A DNA stretch of 64,000 bases, taken from the NCBI RefSeq assembly GCF_007752135.1, contig NZ_CP036298.1, positions 1,612,001 to 1,676,000 of the forward strand, given 5' to 3'. The notes under the pieces are model-generated. The model saw only the letters and a program-made list of their open reading frames with translations. It searched no databases and was not told where the DNA came from. Positions 34,787 through 42,449 of the stretch are shown here, one piece after another. The translations under genes were made by a program, and so were the position numbers. Origin of the DNA: Aureliella helgolandensis. Lineage in GTDB: Bacteria; Planctomycetota; Planctomycetia; Pirellulales; Pirellulaceae. Position 1 is the first letter of the stretch, and every line of letters starts with the position of its first letter.

Positions 34787-36493
34787 TTAGCTCAATCGGT
34801 CTCCCTTGGTGACTCGCAAGACCTCTTCAACGCTGGTGCGACCCTCGATGGCTTTGTCCCAGGCATCCATTCGCAAGGTTCTCATGCCAGCCTTCAAAGC
34901 GGCTTGCTTGATGTCCCAAGTGCTCACTCGCTCGTGCGCTAATGCTTTGATATCTTCGTTGGTGACCAGCAATTCATAAATCCCCATTCGGCCGGTATAG
35001 CCGACATTGCGGCAGGTTCGACAACCGGCATGGTGGTACATCGGCTGACCAGCCAGTTTGTCCCAGGGGAAGTCATCGGGGAGGTCTTCTTGGGAAGGGG
35101 TATACGCTACTTTGCAGGCAGGGCATAGGCGTCGTAAAAGTCGCTGTGCCATGATGCCTTCCACGGTACTCGAAACCAAAAATGGCTCAATCCCCATATC
35201 GACAATCCGAGTGAAGGCACCCGCCGCATCGTTGGTGTGAAGGGTACTGAAAACCAAGTGACCGGTCAGCGAAGCTTGAATGGCGTTCTCCGCAGTTTCT
35301 TGATCTCGAATTTCTCCCACCAGCACCACATCGGGGTCATGCCGCAAGATGCTCCGCAGCGATGCCGCAAACGTGAGGCCAATCTTGCTGTGCACCTGAA
35401 TCTGATTGATCCCATCCAGCTGATATTCGACAGGATCCTCGGTTGTAATAATCTTATTCTCAGGGCTGCGGATTTCCAGCAGTGAGCTGTACAGCGTGGT
35501 GGTTTTTCCAGACCCGGTCGGACCGGTTACCAGCACGATTCCGTGCGGCAAGCGAATTAGCTGGCTGAATAATCGGTGGGTGTAGGGGTCCATTCCCAAG
35601 CCCTGCAAGTCAAACTTCATGGCCCCCTTGTCGAGAATACGCATGACCAAGCTTTCGCCGTGAATCATGGGAATGACGGACAAGCGAATGTCGATCTCGC
35701 GGCCGTGGACTTTGAGCTTAATACGCCCGTCCTGAGGAAGGCGTTTCTCCGCGATATTCAATTTGGCCATGATCTTCAAACGGCTGATAATTGCCGCTTG
35801 AAAGCGATTGATCTCGGGCGGAACGGGTTGGTCTCCTAGGATGCCGTCAATCCGGTAGCGAACCTTGATCCCCGAAGCTTGCGATTCAATGTGCACGTCA
35901 CTAGAACGCGAATCGACCGCTTCAACCAGGATTTCGTTCACCAGTCGGACCACCGAGGCTTCCTGAGCCATTTCGCTCAGTTCGCTGCCGTCGGTTTCGA
36001 GATCTTCCAACAACTGGATCTCGCCATCCTCTTCGCGAGCTGCCATTAGCCCTTCGACCGTCTCCGAACCGACCCCCAAGTGCTTCTTCATCAGTCGCGC
36101 GATTTCCGCCCGCTCGGCGACGACTGGCACGATGGTCAGGCCGGTTGCAGCGCTGGCTTCGTCAATTGCATAGACGTCAAGCGGATCAGCGGTAGCCAGC
36201 GTGAGTGAGTCGTCGTTGCGGCTCAGGGGGAATAACGCGTGTCGGTAGATCAGCTTCTGAGGGAAGGTTTTGAGCAGTTCCAGGTCGACTTCGGCGTTGC
36301 GAAGGTCGACGAAATCCATTCCCAACTCTTCACCCAAGGCGCGCAGGGCTGGCTCTTCCTCGCACATGCCTTGCGTAATTGCCGAATTGATCAATTCCCC
36401 AGCTCCGACCGCTTGTGCACGCAACTGCCCGAGTTGCTCGCTGTCCAGCAGGCCGCGTTTAAAGAGGATTTCACCAGCTTCGAGCATTACCAT
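34787..36493 (-). CDS. gspE: Type II secretion assembly ATPase GspE
   Basis: Hexameric cytoplasmic ATPase that drives pseudopilus assembly; 568 residues. The N-terminal domain (about 1-150, EAGEILFKRGLLDSEQL...GMDFVDLRN) is of the MshEN/GspE type that in some homologues binds c-di-GMP. Residues about 180 on form the ATPase: VVRLVNEILVEAVDSRSSDVHIE, Walker A GPTGSGKTTT (about 323-332), Asp box ITTEDPVEYQLDGINQIQVH, Walker B LRHDPDVVLVGEIRDQETAENAI and His box LTGHLVFSTLHTNDA. A four-Cys zinc site (CPAC...CRTC) lies near the C terminus, as in true GspE. Two ATGs, 36493 and 36487, are possible. It is 492 bases from gspD. Confidence 0.97.
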   Translation of the reverse strand: MVMLEAGEILFKRGLLDSEQLGQLRAQAVGAGELINSAITQGMCEEEPALRALGEELGMDFVDLRNAEVDLELLKTFPQKLIYRHALFPLSRNDDSLTLATADPLDVYAIDEASAATGLTIVPVVAERAEIARLMKKHLGVGSETVEGLMAAREEDGEIQLLEDLETDGSELSEMAQEASVVRLVNEILVEAVDSRSSDVHIESQASGIKVRYRIDGILGDQPVPPEINRFQAAIISRLKIMAKLNIAEKRLPQDGRIKLKVHGREIDIRLSVIPMIHGESLVMRILDKGAMKFDLQGLGMDPYTHRLFSQLIRLPHGIVLVTGPTGSGKTTTLYSSLLEIRSPENKIITTEDPVEYQLDGINQIQVHSKIGLTFAASLRSILRHDPDVVLVGEIRDQETAENAIQASLTGHLVFSTLHTNDAAGAFTRIVDMGIEPFLVSSTVEGIMAQRLLRRLCPACKVAYTPSQEDLPDDFPWDKLAGQPMYHHAGCRTCRNVGYTGRMGIYELLVTNEDIKALAHERVSTWDIKQAALKAGMRTLRMDAWDKAIEGRTSVEEVLRVTKGDRLS

Positions 36494-36985
36494 TGCACAA
36501 GAACCTTTTCGAGACTGTTTCTGAGTAGGCGGAGGGAGGGGGAAAGTAACTCGTGGCGATCCCCGTTTTGCCCATTGCTTCTAGGTTGCCTAATTGAATG
36601 CAGATTCATCAGGCCCAAGGAAAGGGGGGGCGTTACCGTTGGTGGGCTAGGCGGGCCCTACATTATGACACAACTACCTTGAAAATGCGCCTAAAACTTA
36701 TTTCGGTGCTTTGGGCTGGTCCTCAAACAATGCCTGGGGACCGGTCGTCCGGCAGGTTGCCGGACCCTAGGTCGAGCCCCCTCGTCGGGTTGCCGCCTGC
36801 AGCCAGCTGTCGATTTCAACGCGTTCTTCGCCAGGAAGTCGGAAGCCGTGCTCCTAATCGCCTCGTAGCGTCAGCCATGCAGGGTCGCCCAGGCGGTGGG
36901 TCGCTATTTCAGCGGGCCTGTTAGCGCCAGGGCGCTCGCGACATAGCCAGCGTCCATGTGTCCACCGCTCGGTAGCGTCGTGGGG
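36494..36985. other. Long spacer between gspD and gspE
   Basis: About 490 bases between two genes on the same strand, long for this compact cluster. Contains a GC-rich 8-bp hairpin (36747-36765). No family-like coding frame; the 108-codon plus-strand frame at 36598 has no recognisable features. It probably holds a promoter for gspE-M or a regulatory element. Confidence 0.45.
36747..36765. repeat. GC-rich inverted repeat between gspD and gspE
   Basis: GTCCGGCA-ACC/GGT-TGCCGGAC: an 8-bp perfect stem with a 3-base loop. It sits about 220 bases past the gspD stop and 250 before gspE. There is no U-tract; a transcript-stabilising or processing hairpin is as likely as a terminator. Confidence 0.45.
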
Positions 36986-39900
36986 TTAGCGGCCTCCACC
37001 GCCTCCACCGCCCCGTCCGCCGCGGTCTCCACCGCCACCACCGCCGCCGCCGCGTCCGCCGCGGTCGCCGCCACCGCCGCCGCCGCCGCCAAATCCACCG
37101 CGTGAACGCATGGCTTCAAAGAAAGCGGCTCTGCGCGCTTGCGTGGCGGCATCATCGCTCGATCCGCCCCCCCCGGAGGTCGCCTCTGGAGTGGAGGCGG
37201 TAGTCGTACTGCCAGCAGCGGTTACGTTTGCTTGAACGCTTGGTCCCATGATGCGTGCGATACTGGATTGGAACACGGTTCCGCTGATCACGCCATCGAG
37301 TGTGGCGTACCCCAGCCCTTCCTCTTCAGCGGCACCCGCCTCATCGAGCAACGCGACCAAATTCCTCAGCTCTTGGATTTGGGCCGGTTGGGCGATGACC
37401 AGTAGCATATTGGTCTTCGTATCGGCGCTCAAGGAGATTTTGGCTTCGGCCAGCGAAGAGGAGCTTCCTCCGCCTCCTCCGCCTCCACCGCCGCGACCGC
37501 CTCGACCACCACCCCGCAGGGCCTCAATGATGGCCGCCGGATCGGGTTGTCCACCGCCACCTCCGCCACGCGAACTGCCACCTCCGACACCCTCGATGCG
37601 GTCACCGTACAATCCCTTGATCATGTTCAATACTTGGGTGACATCCTGGGTGACGACCGGAATCATGGCAACTTGGCCCCGCGTTTCGATCGAAAAGGGG
37701 CTCTCCACTTGATCGATCACTGTCAGCAATTGTTCGATCATCATCATGTCCCCGGGACTTGCTTTGACGATCAGGCAGTTGAGTCTTGGATCGGCGGTAA
37801 TGGAATAGTCTCCACTGGCAATCCCACTCGAGCTGGAACCGAGCAAGTCGTCGCCCCCGCCTCCCAGCAGGGCACCGAACATGCCGCCGCCCATCATTGC
37901 CCCGGCCATATCGCCGAGCAGTCCGCCGCCTCCACCGGAGGTTGACGCGGTTCCACTCAAGATTGTTTCTAGTAGCTCTTTGGCGGAAGCGGCTTTGATG
38001 TTGGAAAGGTAGATGACCGTTGGCTCTCCAGTGCTCATCGCAGCTTGATCTGCCAGTAATTGCAGTAGCTTGTCGAACTCCGCCAATGCCTCTTTGTCTT
38101 CTGAGGCCACGATTAAACCGCCGGGCCCTTCCATGATCGTAATGGGGCTTCCCTTGCCAGGCCGAGCTGGCTTGGCGGTAGCGGCGGTAGCGGCGGTAGC
38201 ATCTGCCACGGCGTCATCGGAAGCTGTTGCTTCGGCAGTCGCCTCTGCCGTTTGCTGAACGAAGGTGAGTCGTCCGGCAGGGATGGATTGCGAATTATGA
38301 GCGGAAGCCGAGCTAGCGGACGCCGCGGACTGCGAATCTGGCGCGGAATCCTCATCTCGCTCCGTAGCGCGGCGCGCTTGCGGAGTGGTGGCTCCTGGAG
38401 TTGACGTCGGAGCAAAGGAACGCTGCGGTAGCAGTGGGCCACGGCCGTCGGCTGCTGGAGGAGCAACGACACGTATGGGATTCACGTCTCCCTTGCGAGT
38501 CTTCCAAAGCAATTCCAGTTGTTCGAGGGTTTGCTGTGCGTTGCGACCGCTCAAGCCTGGGTAGGTCTTGATGGTGTCACCAAACAAATCGCTCGTGGCG
38601 GCATTCGACTCAAGCGTCTTCAGGAGTTCCTTGATCTGTGCAACCTGGGTGGATGAGCCCTTGACCCAAACTTGGCGTTGCAGCAGGTCGCCGTCAATCA
38701 CCGGTGCGCCGCTGGCAGCATCGGCGGTGTCGGTCAACCCAAAGAACTTCTTAATAGCGGCAATTGCCATTTGAGTGTCGAGTCGGTCCAATTGAATCAC
38801 TTGGAAGTCTGAGCTCTCGCCCGCTAGTTCCTGCAGGGTTTTGCCCACCAAATCATGTTCGGAAGGACGGGCTTGCAGGATTAGCTGATTGGACACCGCG
38901 TTCTGTGCGAGTCGCACGTCGGGGGAGCCTGCCAGCATTTGCGATACAATTTCGTAAGCGGTCTGCAATTCGATTCCGACCACTTGATGCCGCTGCAGCA
39001 CGGGGACTTCGGTGGTACCACTAATCGACTCGTCGGCGTCGGGCATCAGGTCCATCCGCGTTACCAAATCCTTCAGGATCTGAATCTTCGCCGGTTCGCC
39101 CTTGGAGTAAATCGTTGTGCCGAAGGTGTTGATCGAGATGCTGATTTCGTCACTAACGTTAATGCCTTCTTCGAGCCCCAGCAGTGGTCGAGCTACCGAT
39201 AGGATTTCTTCGGCATTGATGTGTTTCAAGTCCCAACTCTGAACCGCTGAGCCGCGCGAGGAAGTGGGATCCTCGGCACGTTCAATCAACGCGGCGATGG
39301 CGCGAACGTTGCCTGCCATGTCGGTTACGATCAATTGCCCTGAGGTTGGTAGGCTGACCACTTTGCCTTGCAAACTGATCAATTGTTCAACATCCGCTTT
39401 GACATCTTCCGGATTGAGTCGCTCCAGGGTGAACATGAACTTGACTGGTTCGAAATGCCCGCGTCGTTGCAGTTCATCACGGTCGACATAGTCGGCGATT
39501 TCCGAGATGAACTCGCCGGCCTTGTCTTGATCCTGCTCGAAATCAACGCATCGCAGCATTCTACCTTGACGCATTAGAGTGTGTCCGGTGTTCAGCAGAG
39601 CCGCATTCATGATGTCCATTGCTTCGGTCACACTATAGTCTCGCGAGCGATCCCGGAAGCTGAAGGAACCAGGCGGGATCGTGTCGTTCTGTACGGAGAA
39701 GTCCCCCTGTTCAGCGAGCCATGCGATAACGTCGCTCCAAGGGACACCGCGGAAATTCATCTGCAAACGGATTTCGTCGACGGGCAATTCGGAATTGTCC
39801 AGTACTCGCGTCTCTCCCATCGCATCGCTAGGAGAGTTGGCAGCGACAGCGGAAGCTTGAACCTCAGCGGCCCGCTCGGGCGGCGTGGGCTCTCCGACTT

Positions 39901-40465
39901 CATTGCGAGCCACTTGCCCAGCCATGACCTGCCATTCGGCCCACTGAGAATCGGACAGTTCTTGACGAATGGCACGCTGCGCCTCATCGCGCACACGATC
40001 GGCCGCCGGGGTGCGCCGCGCCGCCTTAACCCTTTCCGTCCAGTCACCGATAACCTCCTTTTGGAGCTCGTCTAAATTGAGTGCCTGTGCCACCTCGGGA
40101 GCATCGAGCGACAGCATGCCCCGCCATTCGATGCGATACTTTGCTAGCTTGGCTTGCTGCTCTGGATTGAGCAGCTCAAAGGCTAGCTTCTCCGATTCGG
40201 CACCAAAATCAGCACGCAGCGTATCCTGCTGAGCTAGTGGAGCCTCTCTCAAAGCTTGCCCCAACCCAATCGCAGCGCTCATGCGACTCCGTCGCAATTG
40301 CTGCAGTTGCTCTTGCTGTGCTTCTGTCAGCTCAAGCTTCTCAGCCGATTCGGGTTTGAGCATTTCGCCCAAGACGCCAAGGTAGTCCTGAGCCTCCACC
40401 AGAGTGTCGCCTGAGAAGGTCAGTACAAGCAGCAGAAGTAGAAAAGTTCGAATACGGAGTAGCAT
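36986..40465 (-). CDS. Secretin N-domain protein in the GspD position, no visible secretin barrel
   Basis: First gene of the T2SS-like cluster, 1,159 residues from ATG 40465 (an in-frame TTG lies six bases upstream). A signal peptide (LLRIRTFLLLLLVLTFSGDTLVEAQ) is followed by an LTxxQ/CpxP-like helical domain (KLELTEAQQEQLQQLRRSRM, ELLNPEQQAKLAKY). Several secretin N-domains follow (LQMNFRGVPWSDVIAWLAEQGDFSV, then FTLERLNPEDVKADVEQLISLQGKVVSLPTSGQLIVTD, and two or three further N1-like repeats such as IYLSNIKAASAKELLETIL and IPVVTQDVTQVLNMIKGLYG). The C-terminal secretin motif (V-P-x-L-G-D-I-P type) and barrel strands are missing; instead the protein ends with Gly/Arg-rich repeats. It is probably periplasmic; channel formation is doubtful. 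Confidence 0.82.
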   Translation of the reverse strand: MLLRIRTFLLLLLVLTFSGDTLVEAQDYLGVLGEMLKPESAEKLELTEAQQEQLQQLRRSRMSAAIGLGQALREAPLAQQDTLRADFGAESEKLAFELLNPEQQAKLAKYRIEWRGMLSLDAPEVAQALNLDELQKEVIGDWTERVKAARRTPAADRVRDEAQRAIRQELSDSQWAEWQVMAGQVARNEVGEPTPPERAAEVQASAVAANSPSDAMGETRVLDNSELPVDEIRLQMNFRGVPWSDVIAWLAEQGDFSVQNDTIPPGSFSFRDRSRDYSVTEAMDIMNAALLNTGHTLMRQGRMLRCVDFEQDQDKAGEFISEIADYVDRDELQRRGHFEPVKFMFTLERLNPEDVKADVEQLISLQGKVVSLPTSGQLIVTDMAGNVRAIAALIERAEDPTSSRGSAVQSWDLKHINAEEILSVARPLLGLEEGINVSDEISISINTFGTTIYSKGEPAKIQILKDLVTRMDLMPDADESISGTTEVPVLQRHQVVGIELQTAYEIVSQMLAGSPDVRLAQNAVSNQLILQARPSEHDLVGKTLQELAGESSDFQVIQLDRLDTQMAIAAIKKFFGLTDTADAASGAPVIDGDLLQRQVWVKGSSTQVAQIKELLKTLESNAATSDLFGDTIKTYPGLSGRNAQQTLEQLELLWKTRKGDVNPIRVVAPPAADGRGPLLPQRSFAPTSTPGATTPQARRATERDEDSAPDSQSAASASSASAHNSQSIPAGRLTFVQQTAEATAEATASDDAVADATAATAATAKPARPGKGSPITIMEGPGGLIVASEDKEALAEFDKLLQLLADQAAMSTGEPTVIYLSNIKAASAKELLETILSGTASTSGGGGGLLGDMAGAMMGGGMFGALLGGGGDDLLGSSSSGIASGDYSITADPRLNCLIVKASPGDMMMIEQLLTVIDQVESPFSIETRGQVAMIPVVTQDVTQVLNMIKGLYGDRIEGVGGGSSRGGGGGGQPDPAAIIEALRGGGRGGRGGGGGGGGGSSSSLAEAKISLSADTKTNMLLVIAQPAQIQELRNLVALLDEAGAAEEEGLGYATLDGVISGTVFQSSIARIMGPSVQANVTAAGSTTTASTPEATSGGGGSSDDAATQARRAAFFEAMRSRGGFGGGGGGGGDRGGRGGGGGGGGDRGGRGGGGGGGR
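36989..37095. repeat. Gly-rich tandem repeat at the 3' end of the secretin-like gene
   Basis: The last 35 or so codons repeat a 39-base unit encoding eight glycines then DRGGR, twice plus a partial third. It gives an RGG-like tail. A related Gly/Arg run is encoded at about 37470-37520. Such GC-rich repeats are prone to length change by slippage. Confidence 0.8.
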
Positions 40466-40694
40466 GTTCAATCTCGTACAGAGAGTCTGTTAATGGCGGG
40501 GAATCCCACCTAAGCTGCGTGCGGCGCTGAGTAAACCGTAGTTGGTGCGCCCGGATCGGCTGTTCCAATCTAATTGGCGTGCAAGAATATGCAGCCAAGA
40601 AGTTTAGCAAAGTATCGATTTAGGTCGTGCGGAACTACCGAGTTTACCAATTAACTACCCAATCCAACCCAATAGTTTCTGCAAAGTTTCGTCG

Positions 40695-42053
40695 TTGTAT
40701 TGTGACAATTTGCACGTCCGGCAGTCATCGGACAACTCCCGCACCGTTCTACCCGTTGCCATTGGCTACTCGGCCCGAGCTCTGGCTGAAGCGATCTGCA
40801 GTGCTGGCGGTTCTCCAATCGTGTTGGATCACTTTGGCGATTGCGATACGTTAGCTGCTGCTGCTCAATTTCAGGCTGTGCCTCATTGGGGGCACAACCC
40901 ACCTAGCGTGCAATATGACCGCCTGCTGGAGCAGCTCCAACAATGCGTCCAGAGCGTATCGCCTGTTCACCGTAAAGGTGCGTATCCTTGGTGTGGAGGT
41001 GTTTTTCTGGGCGGTGGCATGGAGAATTGGCCAGAGTTGTTGGAAGCGATTGCCACTCACTTCCTGATCCTCGGCCCCAGCGCGGCGCAGATAACGCAAC
41101 TTCGCAGTCTCGAATTTCTACTTCGTTCCGCCGCTGCCGCCGGTGTGCGCGTTCCGCCAACACTCGCCCAAAATACTCCTGCTGCATCTTCCATGAACTC
41201 AAATTCCCAATGGATTTGGAAGCCTTTCCAGGGTGCTGGTGGTCTCAAAATTAATCGTCTCAGTACCGATTTGTTACAAAGCGTTACAAGCAGCCCTCTG
41301 ACGGCCGACCGCGCATCGCCGGGGTATTGGCAGCAATTCCAAAGGGGACGCGTTGTCGGCGCCACCTGCATCCTCGATGACGATTCCGTCGAATTCGTGG
41401 GAGCAACCGAAAGCTACCTGAAAGAGGATTGGGCAGGCCCGAGCGAGTTCATTTATCGCGGTAGTTGGGGCCCACTCCCGCTGTCTCCTCAGTTGCGTGG
41501 GCGGATCGTGGCGTTGGCCGAGTACGCGCGGCAGGAAATCGGCTTGCGCGGCTGGTTGCAAATGGACCTTGTCGTGGATGATGCTCAGCGCCCTTGGCTA
41601 TTGGAATACAACCCTCGTTGGACCGCCGGCATGGAGGTTCTGGTCGCCACCGGACGCAACCCTGTTGCGGCACACTGTCGCGCTTATCGCGTGCACTTGG
41701 CCCCCTCGTGTAAACGCACCAAGAGCAAGCCGAGCGATGGCGTCTTGCCGGTTGAACACCGCTTTGCCAAAGCCGTCTACTATGCAGAGCAAGATATCGA
41801 GCTAACGCCCCGTGGGCTCGACGCATTGCATCGACTGGGGTGGCATCAAATTGGCGATTTGCCTTCACGAGATTCGCTGGCGACGGTTATTCCCCAAGGA
41901 CATCCCCTGCTCACTCTCAAGGCCTCCTGCAGTCATTCAGCGAGTCCCGCATCTTTGAGCTCGGACGCCGAATTCAGCCAGTCCGTTGTGCGGCGCTTGT
42001 TGCTGGATCGCCTGGATGGGGTGCGCACGCGAGTCGAGCAGGCCATCGACTAG
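40695..42053 (+). CDS. ATP-grasp domain protein (carboligase-like)
   Basis: A cytoplasmic ATP-grasp ligase of up to 452 residues. A Rossmann-like N-terminal domain (VAIGYSARALAEAICSAGGSPIVLDHFGD) is followed by the ATP-grasp fold: WIWKPFQGAGGLKI (ATP-binding Lys and glycine loop), YWQQFQRGRVVGATCIL, GLRGWLQMDLVVDDAQRPWLLEYNPRWTAGMEVL (the Glu-x-Asn-Pro-Arg metal site). This arrangement resembles the COG2232 carboligases, which in planctomycetes and methylotrophs are found near genes for tetrahydromethanopterin-linked C1 transfer; no other such gene lies here, so that role is only a suggestion. The only early start is TTG 40695 with no ribosome-binding site. Divergent from the secretin-like gene, 229 bases away. 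Confidence 0.8.
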   Translation: MYCDNLHVRQSSDNSRTVLPVAIGYSARALAEAICSAGGSPIVLDHFGDCDTLAAAAQFQAVPHWGHNPPSVQYDRLLEQLQQCVQSVSPVHRKGAYPWCGGVFLGGGMENWPELLEAIATHFLILGPSAAQITQLRSLEFLLRSAAAAGVRVPPTLAQNTPAASSMNSNSQWIWKPFQGAGGLKINRLSTDLLQSVTSSPLTADRASPGYWQQFQRGRVVGATCILDDDSVEFVGATESYLKEDWAGPSEFIYRGSWGPLPLSPQLRGRIVALAEYARQEIGLRGWLQMDLVVDDAQRPWLLEYNPRWTAGMEVLVATGRNPVAAHCRAYRVHLAPSCKRTKSKPSDGVLPVEHRFAKAVYYAEQDIELTPRGLDALHRLGWHQIGDLPSRDSLATVIPQGHPLLTLKASCSHSASPASLSSDAEFSQSVVRRLLLDRLDGVRTRVEQAID

Positions 42054-42232
42054 CGGGATTGCTTGCGCGGGTAGGCTACGGCAGCTCTGTGCCGCATGGC
42101 ATGGTCTCGGCCAGGGTGTGGCAATTCTGTTGGCAGCTTGCTGCTCCCTCCCCAGCTCGCCCGGCTATCGGAGCCCTGTCTCTAGTGCGCTAGGCCTCTC
42201 GTGTGCTACGACCAGGGGAGGCTGCGGCAGCA

Positions 42233-42252
42233 CAGGTTGATTTTTCAACCTG
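42233..42252. terminator. Hairpin that may end the ATP-grasp transcript
   Basis: CAGGTTGA-TTTT-TCAACCTG, a perfect 8-bp stem with a four-T loop, about 180 bases past the ATP-grasp stop. It is not followed by a T-run, so intrinsic termination is uncertain. Confidence 0.35.
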
Positions 42253-42436
42253 CTAAATACACACGGGGAACTCCCCTAATCCACGGGTACGTGAGCGCGC
42301 CCCACAATCGCAGTTTCCAATTGAGCAGGTTGAGGTGTGGTACAATTGAGAGTTTGCCTTGCTGCCGGCGCGGTCGAGTGCGCGAACGTTGGTTCCACGA
42401 GCAATTATTATCACGATGCAGGCGAAGAGTTGGCGA

Positions 42437-42444
42437 AGGAGGAA
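42437..42444 (+). promoter_or_regulatory. Ribosome-binding site fixing the GTG start at 42450
   Basis: AAGGAGGA lies five bases before GTG 42450. This decides the start of the DUF1549/DUF1553 gene, whose frame is open about 250 bases further upstream, and places its signal peptide at the very N terminus. Confidence 0.75.
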
Positions 42445-42449
42445 TTGGT

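Larger units (their letters stand above)
42054..42449. other. Intergenic region between ATP-grasp gene and cytochrome-c/DUF1549 gene
   Basis: About 395 bases. Contains a perfect 8-bp hairpin with TTTT loop at 42233-42252 and AAGGAGGA at 42437-42444 just before the GTG start of the next gene. No coding features. Confidence 0.5.

Noticed and set aside
36598-36924. 108-codon frame between gspD and gspE
   Set aside because: No motif, no ribosome-binding site and unusual amino acid composition; more likely spacer DNA.
36989-37100. GC-rich repeats considered as a CRISPR array
   Set aside because: The repeats are contiguous, encode glycine runs in frame, and have no spacers.
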